Shown here in pieces: positions 56,666-64,000 of a stretch of 64,000 bases of DNA. The DNA is from Mycobacterium sp. M26 (GTDB taxonomy: Bacteria; Actinomycetota; Actinomycetes; Mycobacteriales; Mycobacteriaceae). Each line of letters begins with the position of its first letter. The stretch's first letter is position 1. Where the stretch lies: NCBI RefSeq assembly GCF_001494595.1, contig NZ_LN929907.1, positions 372,001 through 436,000 of the forward strand, written 5' to 3'. The position numbers and the translations under genes are program-made. The notes beneath the pieces were generated by a model that saw nothing but the letters and a program-made list of their open reading frames with translations, was not told where the DNA came from and made no database searches.

Positions 56666-58772
56666 AGGAATTCGGATCGGGGTGGGCACCAGGGTGCTCC
56701 ACGACGGCCAGCTGTGGGAAGTCGCCGAACTGCACCCCGGCCCTGCGGGAACCGAGGTCGTCCTGGGCGCCTACGGCCGGCACAGCGAGGTCGTGCGGAT
56801 CAGTCTTCGCGAGTTGCTCGACGGCCACCGGGCGCGCGTGTACCCGGACGGTCCGGGTCCGAACTCCGATGATCCGGTGGACCCGGCGGATGTGGTCTTG
56901 TCGGCTCTGAGCGCATCGGAGCGTGACGCTGTGCGGCAGCGCGCAGGCGACATCCGGGAGGTATTGACCGGATACCGCAGCGGTACAGCGGAATTCGCCC
57001 AGCCCGGCGAACCTCGAACCGGGTATGACCCGGCGTTGCCGCTGACGGTTCGCTACGCCGCGAAGGCCGCTGAACTCGGTGTCTCGATGCGCACGGTGCA
57101 GAGCTGGGCGGCGGACTACCTCGCCTACGGCGAGGCAGGCCTGGCGCGGAGCGCGGTGAGCCGGCAGAGCCCGGTAGGACGCGTGGATGAGCGCTGGGTG
57201 CAGACCGCGGTGGAAGTCATGGTCGAGCACACCGACCAGTCCCGGCCCTCGCAGGCAATGGTGATCAAACGGACCAACGCCCGCGTAGCTGCCCGGTTCG
57301 GCGCGGACGTGGTGGCGCTACCCAGTCGCACCGCCGCGTACCGAATCCTGGCGCAGTTGGAGAACCGCTACCCCCTGTTCCGGCTGTCCACCAAACGCAA
57401 CCGGGATATCGCATCCCGACCGGACGGTGTGTACGGCAAGCTTCGGCCGACCCGGCCCGGGGAGTACCTGCTGATGGACACCACCCGACTGGATGTCTTC
57501 GCGCTGGACCCGTTGACGCTGCGGTGGGTTCAGGCCGAGCTGACCGTGGCGATGGACTGGTACACCCGCTGTATCACCGGGCTGCGGCTGACACCGGTGT
57601 CGACGAAGTCCGTGGATGTCGCCGCGGTGCTCTACCAGAGCTTCCGGCCCCGCCCGGCCGGCGCGGACTGGCCGCGTGAGGCGGTGTGGCCCGAACACGG
57701 CATTCCGCGCACCGTGATGGTCGACCGCAACGCCATGGAAGGACCGACGGCCGGGGCGTCGGGTCCAGCGATCGTCCCGGAAACCCTGGTCATCGACCAC
57801 GGCAAGATCTACATCTCCGATCACCTGACCAGCGTGTGCCGACGGATGGGCATCTCCATCCAACCTGCCCGGCTGCGGACCGGCCGCGACAAAGGGCCCG
57901 TGGAGCGGTTCTTCCGCACCCTGCGCGAAGACCTGCTGCAAGCCCTGCCGGGCTACAAGGGCCCCGACGTGCACTCCCGCGGCGCCGATCCCGAAGCCGA
58001 CGCGTTCTTCTACCTCGACGAGCTGGAGGACATGATCCGCCAATGGGTCGCGGCGATCTATCACCATCGCCCGCATGACAGCCTCATCGACCCGCACATC
58101 CCGAAGCTTCGGATGTCCCCGGCGCAGATGTTCGAACACGGCCTCGCCCGCGCCGGCTACATCGAGGCTCCCCGCGACCCCGACCTGGGCTATGAGTTCC
58201 TCAAGACCGGGTGGCGGCGCATCCAGCACTACGGGGTCGACTTCGACGGCCGCCGCTACAACGGGGCCGCGCTGGATCCCTACCGTGGCGTGCAAAGCCC
58301 GTATGCCGGACGCGCCCGCGGCCGGTGGCCGATTCACTACGACCCCGACGACATCACCCGCGCCTACTTCCGTGACCCGCAGACCCGCCGCTGGCACACC
58401 CTGATCTGGGAACACGCCCCCGCACTGCACATGGCGCTGAGCGAAGACGCGTTGCGCTTCGCCCGCCGTAAGGCCGCCGAAAAGTACCGCTACCCCGATG
58501 ACCGGCTGGCCATCGACGACCTGCTGCGGCGCTGGAACCTCGGTCTGGGCGCCACCCTGGCAGAACGGCGCATGGCACTGCGCCTGGCGAGGCAGGAATC
58601 CCTCATCACCCCCGACCCCGACGAGCGGCAAGCCGATACCGCTGGGGAGGACCAGGCCGAAGCCGAAGAAGCCGGGGACGCCGCCGACGGGCGAGCACCG
58701 CAAGGCGGCGACGACGATGACGATGATGACGGCGATGATGACTTCTACGCCGGCGCCTTCGTGGACGCGTGA
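56655..58772 (+). CDS. tnsB: TnsB-like DDE transposase (rve / Mu C-terminal domain)
   Basis: TnsB binds the ends and joins the 3' ends to target DNA. The 705-residue product has an N-terminal region with a helix-turn-helix (KAAELGVSMRTVQSWAADY), an integrase core with the DDE triad D275 (LLMDTTRLDV), D381 (LVIDHGKIY) and E417 (KGPVERFFRTL), and a Mu-type C-terminal beta domain (WRRIQHYGVDFDGRRYNGAA). The tail is strongly acidic (EDQAEAEEAGDAADG, then a run of Asp), likely the TnsC-contacting hook. The ATG at 56655 has GAAAGGAAAC upstream. Confidence 0.92.
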   Translation: MSAEGIRIGVGTRVLHDGQLWEVAELHPGPAGTEVVLGAYGRHSEVVRISLRELLDGHRARVYPDGPGPNSDDPVDPADVVLSALSASERDAVRQRAGDIREVLTGYRSGTAEFAQPGEPRTGYDPALPLTVRYAAKAAELGVSMRTVQSWAADYLAYGEAGLARSAVSRQSPVGRVDERWVQTAVEVMVEHTDQSRPSQAMVIKRTNARVAARFGADVVALPSRTAAYRILAQLENRYPLFRLSTKRNRDIASRPDGVYGKLRPTRPGEYLLMDTTRLDVFALDPLTLRWVQAELTVAMDWYTRCITGLRLTPVSTKSVDVAAVLYQSFRPRPAGADWPREAVWPEHGIPRTVMVDRNAMEGPTAGASGPAIVPETLVIDHGKIYISDHLTSVCRRMGISIQPARLRTGRDKGPVERFFRTLREDLLQALPGYKGPDVHSRGADPEADAFFYLDELEDMIRQWVAAIYHHRPHDSLIDPHIPKLRMSPAQMFEHGLARAGYIEAPRDPDLGYEFLKTGWRRIQHYGVDFDGRRYNGAALDPYRGVQSPYAGRARGRWPIHYDPDDITRAYFRDPQTRRWHTLIWEHAPALHMALSEDALRFARRKAAEKYRYPDDRLAIDDLLRRWNLGLGATLAERRMALRLARQESLITPDPDERQADTAGEDQAEAEEAGDAADGRAPQGGDDDDDDDGDDDFYAGAFVDA

Positions 58773-59959
58773 TGGCCCGCCGTGAGGCCGCCCCGGCGCG
58801 CCCACCTGCACAGTTGGACAACCTCACCCTGTCTCGCAAGGAGGGGTGGCGGGAATTCGTCACCGCCGCGCCGCGAGTGCAACCGGAGTTGTTGACCCGT
58901 CGGGCGTTGAACACGTTGAGCGAGAAGGCTCGCGAGGACTACGACGCCCGTCGCCGTAAGTGGCACGCCAACATCGGACCCATCAAGACCCCGCAACTGG
59001 CCGCACTGCATGACGACCTGTGGGACATCGTCGACAGCAACGACCAAGACGGCGACAAAGCCAAAGGCGCGGTGGCCATCGACGCCTATCCCGGACTGGG
59101 CAAAACCACCGCCGTGCTGGACTTCGCCAAGAAGTTCCACCTCCGCGAAATCCGCGCCCACGGCGAATTCACCGCCGGCAGTGATGAACGCTGGCCGGTG
59201 TGCCGGGTCGGGCTGACCGGCAATACCGGCATGGTCGCCTTCAACAAGGCCATGCTCGCCTTCTACGCCCACCCCGGCAAGGCCAACGGAAGCACCTCCG
59301 ACTACGCCTACCGCGCTCTCGATTGCGTGCTGAGCTGCCACACCAAACTGCTCGTCATCGACGACCTGCACTTTCTGCGCTGGCGCAACACCGCCGGCGT
59401 GGAGATCAGCAACCACTTCAAATACATCGCCAACGAATTCCCCGTCACCTTGATCTACGTCGGGGTCGACCTGGACAAACGAGGGCTGTTCTTCGACGGT
59501 CAACCCCACACCGACCGGGCGATCGCCCAGACCGCGCGGCGCACCACCAAGCTGACCATGGCCCCGTTCGGTGTCGCGACCGATCGTCAACGCCGCCAGT
59601 GGCACCAACTCTTGCTGACCCTCGAACAACGCGTCGTGCTCATCGACAAGCGGCCCGGCATGCTGGCTACCGACCTGACGGACTACCTGTTCGCCCGCAG
59701 CAGCGGCCACATCGGATCCTTAATGACACTGATCAACCGCGGCTGCCTTCGGGCCGTGCGCACGGGGCGCGAGTACCTCGATCGCGAACTACTCGACGCC
59801 GTCACGATCGACACCGGATCAGAGTGCCGCCGAGCCGAGTTCGACGCCGCGTTCACCAGCCGCACCCTGACCACCACAGTCGCGGCCCGCCGACCTGCGC
59901 GATCGTCGGCAGGCCGATCCCGGGGTGCTGGCCGCCGTTCACCGGAGGCGACGCGATGA
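58769..59959 (+). CDS. tnsC: TnsC-like AAA ATPase
   Basis: TnsC links the target-choosing protein to the transposase in an ATP-dependent ring or filament. The 396-residue product has Walker A AYPGLGKTTAVLDF (K112), Walker B LLVIDDLHFL (D198-D199), and an AAA+ lid region (DLTDYLFARSSGHIGSLMTL). The start overlaps the tnsB stop by four bases and its stop overlaps the tniQ start by four bases, so the four genes form one coupled operon. The last 30 residues are Arg-rich. Confidence 0.9.
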   Translation: MMARREAAPARPPAQLDNLTLSRKEGWREFVTAAPRVQPELLTRRALNTLSEKAREDYDARRRKWHANIGPIKTPQLAALHDDLWDIVDSNDQDGDKAKGAVAIDAYPGLGKTTAVLDFAKKFHLREIRAHGEFTAGSDERWPVCRVGLTGNTGMVAFNKAMLAFYAHPGKANGSTSDYAYRALDCVLSCHTKLLVIDDLHFLRWRNTAGVEISNHFKYIANEFPVTLIYVGVDLDKRGLFFDGQPHTDRAIAQTARRTTKLTMAPFGVATDRQRRQWHQLLLTLEQRVVLIDKRPGMLATDLTDYLFARSSGHIGSLMTLINRGCLRAVRTGREYLDRELLDAVTIDTGSECRRAEFDAAFTSRTLTTTVAARRPARSSAGRSRGAGRRSPEATR

Positions 59960-62094
59960 ACCCGGGGACGACACCGCGCACCCTGCCGATCCGCGTGCCA
60001 CCACTTCCCGGAGAGGCACTCGACTCGTGGCTGGAATACCTCAGCCATCGGTTACGCACGACCCACGGCGACATCCTGGCCGCCGTCGGCCTGGACCGCC
60101 CCGCCGCCCACGCCGCCCGCGCCACACACACGACGGGATTACCCGCCGGCGCCGCCGAGGCGATCAGCGCCGCAACCGGCATCAGCGTCCCGCAGGTACA
60201 CGCAATGACCCTGGCCCGCTACGGCGCCGCCGGCGAGGTCGTGTCTTTGGGAGTGAGGTTTCCACGCTCACGCCCCCGCTACTCGCGGTTCTGCCCCCAT
60301 TGCCTCGACGACGATCACGGCCGCTGGCAGCTGCGCTGGCGACTGGGCTACAGCTTCGCCTGCCAGGCCCATCGGTGCCTGCTGGCCGACGCCTGCCCGG
60401 ACTGCGGCAAAGCCCAGCGCGACCGGGTGTTCCCCGGCGAACTCACTGCCGCCCCGGGACTGTGCGGGCACAGAGCCCCCGACGGAGCCGGACGGCTCGC
60501 CCGGCGCTGCGGCGCCGATCTGCGTGCCGCAACGACCCTCCCACTTCACACCGAGCACCCCACCCTGCGCGCCCAACTACTCATCGACACCGCCATCGAC
60601 GACGGCGCCGCATCATTCGGTGTTTACCGCGATCACACCGCCCCTACCACCGACTTCCTCACCGACCTGCGCGCGTTGGGTGCTCGAGCGCTGTCACCGG
60701 CCGTCGCCGCGGGCCTGGCCGAGCTCATCCCGGCCGACCTGCACACTGCCTACCGGGCCACACTCACGCTGGGCCGACCGGCGGCGCGACCCCTGGCCAT
60801 TCTCACCGCGGTCGCTCTCACCGCAGCGGTGGCCGTGCTCGGCGAGGACAACCCCGATGACGCCGCAGCCAGACTGACGCGGCTGGAAAACCTCACCCAA
60901 CAAAACGGCGCTTCCCTGGACTGGCCGAGTGCCGGATGGGCGCGCGGCACCAGCGCAGCGGTGACCGCGCTGCGCCTGAGAGCCCGCGCGCCCCGGCTGA
61001 CCCCGCTGACCCAGCTGCGCTACCGCATCGGCACCCCGCGCCCGGCTCTGCCGGAACTGGACACCGCGGCGAGCAAGGCACTGGCGTCCCGGCTCCCCGC
61101 AACCCTGTGGGCCCCTTGGGCGGTGCGCCTGCGCCCGCCCCAATTGGACCCGGCTCGCCTGGCGGCCTCGCTGTCGGCGGCGCTGCTGATGGTCAACAGC
61201 CGCATCAAGGCCCCCGACGCCCACCAGGTACTCGGCTCGGCCGCGCCGTGGCGCACCACCACTCACCATCTGCGAGCCCTCGCGCAGCACGGCTACTGGC
61301 CCGACACCCGCGCCGCGCTGATCCGCCTCGCCGAGCACCTGCACCATCACGACGTCCCGATCGACTACCAGCGTCGCCGATCCCTGGACTACACCGCCCT
61401 GCTGCCCCAGAACACCTGGACCGCGATCTGCACCAACCTCGACATCCGACCAGGAGGTAGCGAACGGCTGCGGCTCATGCGGTGTCAGCTCTACACCACG
61501 ATCAGCGGTAACCCACTCGACCAAGCGCCCTGGCTGCGCGACACCAACCAATTCCGCTCGGCCTGCTTCCGCTACCCGGTCCTGCTCACCCCGGCCCTGC
61601 GCACCGCCCTCGACGACTACGCCGCAACCTTCCTGTACGCCAACGGCATCGACGAACCACTCACCTGGCAGCCCCCACTGGAGTTGGTCGCCGACCTGAA
61701 CCTGCCCGGCGCCGACCCCGACCGTCTTTCGTTGGCGGCGATCCATCGCATGATCCGCCACGGACAGTCACTGACCGCCGTCGCCGAACACCTCAACACC
61801 ACCGCTGATGCCGTCCGCTACGCCCTGACGGTGCATCCCGCCCCGGCCGTCCGCCGTGGCCCGCCCCGGAGTTGCGCAACCTCTACCAACACCAGCGGAT
61901 GTCGCTGCGGCAGATCGCGAGCCGCTACAGCACCAGCCGGCAAATCGTCGCCGCTTTGGCACGCAGTTGCGGCATCACACTGCGACCCCCGCAACGCAAA
62001 CCCGTCCTGGCCGCAGTCGACCGCGACTGGCTCTACACCCAATACGTCGACCACCAGCGGACCCTTCCAGAACTCGCCGCCGAAAGAGGAATGA
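59956..62094 (+). CDS. tniQ: TniQ/TnsD family target-selection protein (main reading frame)
   Basis: TniQ/TnsD proteins recognise the insertion site and recruit TnsC. This frame gives 712 residues. The N-terminus LPIRVPPLPGEALDSWLEYL is the TniQ start, followed by the zinc-binding cysteines FCPHCLDDDHGRW, FACQAHRC and DACPDCGKAQ. The middle is helical, and near residue 600 a helix-turn-helix (MIRHGQSLTAVAEHLNTTAD) appears. From about 61850 the translation turns into low-complexity sequence (RRGPPRSCATSTNTSG) while another frame carries on with homologous sequence, so the native C-terminus is shifted. The ATG at 59956 overlaps tnsC. Confidence 0.85.
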   Translation: MNPGTTPRTLPIRVPPLPGEALDSWLEYLSHRLRTTHGDILAAVGLDRPAAHAARATHTTGLPAGAAEAISAATGISVPQVHAMTLARYGAAGEVVSLGVRFPRSRPRYSRFCPHCLDDDHGRWQLRWRLGYSFACQAHRCLLADACPDCGKAQRDRVFPGELTAAPGLCGHRAPDGAGRLARRCGADLRAATTLPLHTEHPTLRAQLLIDTAIDDGAASFGVYRDHTAPTTDFLTDLRALGARALSPAVAAGLAELIPADLHTAYRATLTLGRPAARPLAILTAVALTAAVAVLGEDNPDDAAARLTRLENLTQQNGASLDWPSAGWARGTSAAVTALRLRARAPRLTPLTQLRYRIGTPRPALPELDTAASKALASRLPATLWAPWAVRLRPPQLDPARLAASLSAALLMVNSRIKAPDAHQVLGSAAPWRTTTHHLRALAQHGYWPDTRAALIRLAEHLHHHDVPIDYQRRRSLDYTALLPQNTWTAICTNLDIRPGGSERLRLMRCQLYTTISGNPLDQAPWLRDTNQFRSACFRYPVLLTPALRTALDDYAATFLYANGIDEPLTWQPPLELVADLNLPGADPDRLSLAAIHRMIRHGQSLTAVAEHLNTTADAVRYALTVHPAPAVRRGPPRSCATSTNTSGCRCGRSRAATAPAGKSSPLWHAVAASHCDPRNANPSWPQSTATGSTPNTSTTSGPFQNSPPKEE

Positions 62095-62486
62095 GCACGG
62101 CGAACATGGCCCGCTGGGCCCACCACCACCAGATTCCGCTGCGCAGCCGCGGCGGCCCCAGCCACACCGCCACCCTGACAGCCGGCAAGGCAGCCCGCAG
62201 TGCGCCACCGCTGCTGCGGCCGGCCCTGGCCGGGATCGGAGGAGCCGAACGCCTCGCTCGCTTCGCCGTGGCCAGCCAGTACCCCACCGTCACGAAAGCC
62301 GCCGCCGCCATGAAGCTTCACCAAGGCGTCCTGCAATGCCAAATCAACCGGCTCGCAGCCGATCTCGGCGGCCCGCTCCTCACCCGAGCCCAACGCGACC
62401 ACCCCATGACCACCACACCGTTGGGCCGGCGCGTCCTGCGCGCCTGGCACAGGTGGACCGAACCAGTGCTGACCTCGACGGGGTAA
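61872..62486 (+). CDS. Displaced C-terminal part of TniQ/TnsD with three helix-turn-helix units
   Basis: The frame is open from 61809 and reads on as LRNLYQHQRMSLRQIASRYS, continuing the TniQ C-terminus. The first start is TTG 61872, without a ribosome site. Visible units: SLRQIASRYSTSRQIVAAL, TLPELAAERGMSTANMARWA, and a LysR-like winged helix (ASQYPTVTKAAAAMKLHQGV, then LQCQINRLAADLGGPLLTRA). Joined to the main frame by a one-base slip, it would give a TnsD-like protein of about 843 residues. It may be a true frameshift, a programmed -1 shift, or a sequencing error. Confidence 0.7.
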   Translation: MRNLYQHQRMSLRQIASRYSTSRQIVAALARSCGITLRPPQRKPVLAAVDRDWLYTQYVDHQRTLPELAAERGMSTANMARWAHHHQIPLRSRGGPSHTATLTAGKAARSAPPLLRPALAGIGGAERLARFAVASQYPTVTKAAAAMKLHQGVLQCQINRLAADLGGPLLTRAQRDHPMTTTPLGRRVLRAWHRWTEPVLTSTG

Positions 62487-62598
62487 GGGATTATCGGGGC
62501 AGGGCGCCGCAACGCGCCGATATCTCAGGAGCACTGCAATCCCGATCGCAGCTTCGGCGCCGCAGCGCAGAGATGACCACCGGGACCGCATCGGAAAC

Positions 62599-63363
62599 TC
62601 ACTTCGGATGAATCGACTGTTCGAGGCTGATGAGATTCTGAGGTTGGACTTTGATGAAGCCGTGGCGTGGGGAGTCGATCTCGGCGATGAGCAGAAAGGA
62701 CAGCGCGGAGATCAGTGGCAGGACAACCAGCAGTCGTCCTGCGCCCTTCCGGCGGTGAACCCCCCAGCCGACCAGGACGTTGGCACAGATCGCGATGGTC
62801 CCCAAGAAGACCCAATCCGCTATGGGGATTCGATTGCGGTTGGCGGCTTGGGTGTATCCCTGTGAGTTCAGGACATCGTTGATACCCGACACCGCCAGAG
62901 CGATGACGGGGTTGGGGTTTGCGTTCGCAGGAACCTGAACCGTCGACCAGAGGCTGGCCTGCAGCTGTGCCGTCTGTGCATCGATGCGTGGCAACTGTGA
63001 CTCATCGCTAGTTGTGTAGGAAAGGATCCGTTCGTCGAGATACTCGGCGAGTAGGGAGCGCATTTTGGTTGCGTCGTCGGCTGGAAGAAGGTCAGCCCTC
63101 ACGAATGCCGTACCGATGGCATTAGCTTCCGCTTCTTCGTCGTTCTTCCGCTGGTCGTAACGGCTGACAGCCATCGAAAAGCTGAATCCGATGATCAGCG
63201 CCAGCAGGGTCAAGGTGGCCGCCACGACGACGGAATGGTCCGGCCGGAGATCCTCGTCGAGGGCATGCCATCGGCCCAGCAGCGACATGCCGGCCCACGC
63301 GGACGCACCCAACGTGACGGCCGCGAGCCCAAAGACGAGCAAGGGGTAGTGCGTTACGGCCAT
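62599..63363 (-). CDS. DUF4239 (bestrophin-like) membrane protein
   Basis: The 254-residue product has two N-terminal transmembrane segments (LLVFGLAAVTLGASAWAGMS, VVAATLTLLALIIGFSFSMA), a soluble loop with DDEEAEANAIGTAF-like sequence (NDEEAEANAIGTAFVRADLL), and two C-terminal segments (IADWVFLGTIAICANVLVGW, LLVVLPLISALSFLLIAEI). This 2+2 layout is that of the DUF4239 family, sometimes called bestrophin-like. The ATG is at 63363. It is divergent from the sortase gene. The function is unknown, and it could be chromosomal or transposon cargo. Confidence 0.85.
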   Translation of the reverse strand: MAVTHYPLLVFGLAAVTLGASAWAGMSLLGRWHALDEDLRPDHSVVVAATLTLLALIIGFSFSMAVSRYDQRKNDEEAEANAIGTAFVRADLLPADDATKMRSLLAEYLDERILSYTTSDESQLPRIDAQTAQLQASLWSTVQVPANANPNPVIALAVSGINDVLNSQGYTQAANRNRIPIADWVFLGTIAICANVLVGWGVHRRKGAGRLLVVLPLISALSFLLIAEIDSPRHGFIKVQPQNLISLEQSIHPK

Positions 63364-63500
63364 TGGCCGCCGCCCGAACCCGCACCACGTGAGCACCCGG
63401 TGATCTCCATGGGAGGATTGTGCTGCAGTCCCCCTGCGGCAAGCGGCATACTGCCGGGCATGTCTCGCGCGGCGCATCCCGATCGAAGGTGACGAGCTCA

Positions 63501-64000
63501 ATGTGGCGTTCCGCGTTGCGCTGGACCGGCGAAATCGCCATCACTCTCGGAGTGATCTTGGCGCTCTTCGTTGTGTACTTGCTGTGGTGGACGGGCCTTG
63601 AGACCGCCGGCGCCCAGCGTGGTCTTCGCGCCGAACTCGACCGCAATGCATCGACAGTGGCCGTACCGGCTGCACACATCGATCCTCCACCCGCCATCCC
63701 GGCGGTCGGAAAGCCCTATCTTCGGATCGAGAGTCCCGCCTTGGGCGAGGATTGGAGTTGGGTGGTGGTCGAGGGCGTCGACCTGCCTCAGCTGGCTCTC
63801 GGCCCCGGGCACTATCCCGGCACCGCCGGCCCCGGGGAGGTGGGCAACTTTGCAGTGGCTGGCCATCGTGCTGGTCATGCCGCGCCGTTCGAGAATCTGG
63901 ATCGGCTGAAACCCGGCGACGTGGTGGTGTTCTCTTTCGGTGAGAGTCAATGGACCTACCGGGTCGACCGGTCATTTCTCACCGAGCCCACCGATGTGGG
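63501..64000 (+). CDS. Class E sortase (3' end cut by window edge)
   Basis: Sortases join or process proteins at the outer face of the membrane. The visible 166 residues have an N-terminal membrane segment (GEIAITLGVILALFVVYLLW), then the sortase barrel: PYLRIESPALGEDWSWVVVE, LALGPGHYPGTAGPGEVGNF, and the catalytic His in AVAGHRAGHAAPFENLDRL. This pattern is typical of actinobacterial class E sortases. The catalytic Cys and Arg lie beyond the window. The ATG is at 63501, 137 bp from the divergent DUF4239 gene. Confidence 0.9.
   Translation, partial: MWRSALRWTGEIAITLGVILALFVVYLLWWTGLETAGAQRGLRAELDRNASTVAVPAAHIDPPPAIPAVGKPYLRIESPALGEDWSWVVVEGVDLPQLALGPGHYPGTAGPGEVGNFAVAGHRAGHAAPFENLDRLKPGDVVVFSFGESQWTYRVDRSFLTEPTDV

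Larger units (their letters stand above)
55803..62486. mobile_element. Tn7-like transposon core (tnsABC-tniQ) behind dnaB
   Basis: Four adjacent plus-strand genes encode a PD-(D/E)XK endonuclease (TnsA), a DDE transposase (TnsB), an AAA ATPase (TnsC) and a TniQ/TnsD target selector, with overlapping starts and stops. The left boundary is set at TGT (55803-55805), the terminal triplet typical of Tn7-type ends, just ahead of 20-bp repeats. The right end is not found; I place the limit at the last tniQ-frame stop. No cargo gene lies inside this span. Confidence 0.85.

Noticed and set aside
57318..58811. Minus-strand open frame opposite tnsB
   Set aside because: It is a shadow of the transposase frame with Val/Gly/Asp-rich translation.
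62488..62600. Candidate right end of the Tn7-like element
   Set aside because: Only six- or seven-base matches to the left-end repeat core were seen, with no terminal ACA in the right place.

Overview
The window is a high-GC actinobacterial chromosome segment beside the replication origin, and it reads as a rapidly growing Mycobacterium (Mycolicibacterium). The evidence is the dnaA-rpmH-rnpA-yidD-yidC-jag-rsmG-parA-parB order, the mycobacterial genes cwlM, sigM, the MurJ-pseudokinase fusion, mutT4, mtc28, ino1 and ponA1, many GTG starts, and a glucosylglycerate hydrolase (a rapid-grower enzyme). dnaA lies on the minus strand and runs off the left edge; most replication and translation genes to its right lie on the plus strand, away from the origin.

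Layout. 1-7.1 kb: dnaA, a 561-bp spacer with DnaA boxes, ribosomal protein L34, RNase P protein, the YidD/YidC/Jag insertion set, rsmG and the parA-parB partition genes; two perfect parS palindromes sit inside the first codons of rsmG and parA. 7.4-20.8 kb: a cell-envelope and redox block (GNAT-like protein, CwlM, thioredoxin pair, a shortened SigM antagonist, SigM, MurJ fusion, a large secreted protein, MutT4, CCA-adding enzyme, a calcium-repeat protein). 20.8-29.2 kb: homologues of M. tuberculosis Rv0036c to leuS (Rv0041). 29.2-41 kb: accessory insertions between core genes: an AbiEi/DUF559 gene bracketed by two near-identical 47-bp palindromes, an SDR, glucosylglycerate hydrolase, MarR, a polar amino-acid ABC transporter whose binding protein is fused to its permease, GntR with a P450, an LLM oxidoreductase, and TetR with a molybdopterin oxidoreductase. 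41-54 kb: PhoX-like phosphatase, hydrolase, ino1, PadR, DUF1707 and DUF5318 proteins, ponA1, a GT87-like membrane protein, a DJ-1 protein, and rpsF-ssb-rpsR-rplI. 54.4-55.8 kb: dnaB without an intein. 55.8-62.5 kb: a Tn7-like transposition module (tnsA, tnsB, tnsC, tniQ/tnsD) inserted 14 bp behind the dnaB stop, with 20-bp repeat motifs at its left end. 62.6-64 kb: a DUF4239 membrane protein and the start of a class E sortase.

The strongest candidate for a little-described system is the dnaB-linked Tn7-like element, whose target selector ends in several helix-turn-helix units including a LysR-like one. The palindrome-flanked DUF559 nuclease gene is second.

Three coding regions are broken in ways that can be read exactly. 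mutT4 carries a 92-bp tandem duplication, the mtc28-like gene carries a 161-bp tandem duplication, and tniQ changes frame near its 3' end. Removing one repeat copy restores the first two frames. In the mtc28 case the substitutions between copies are all towards G, so an assembly artefact must be considered. The anti-SigM gene also lacks its expected cytoplasmic domain.
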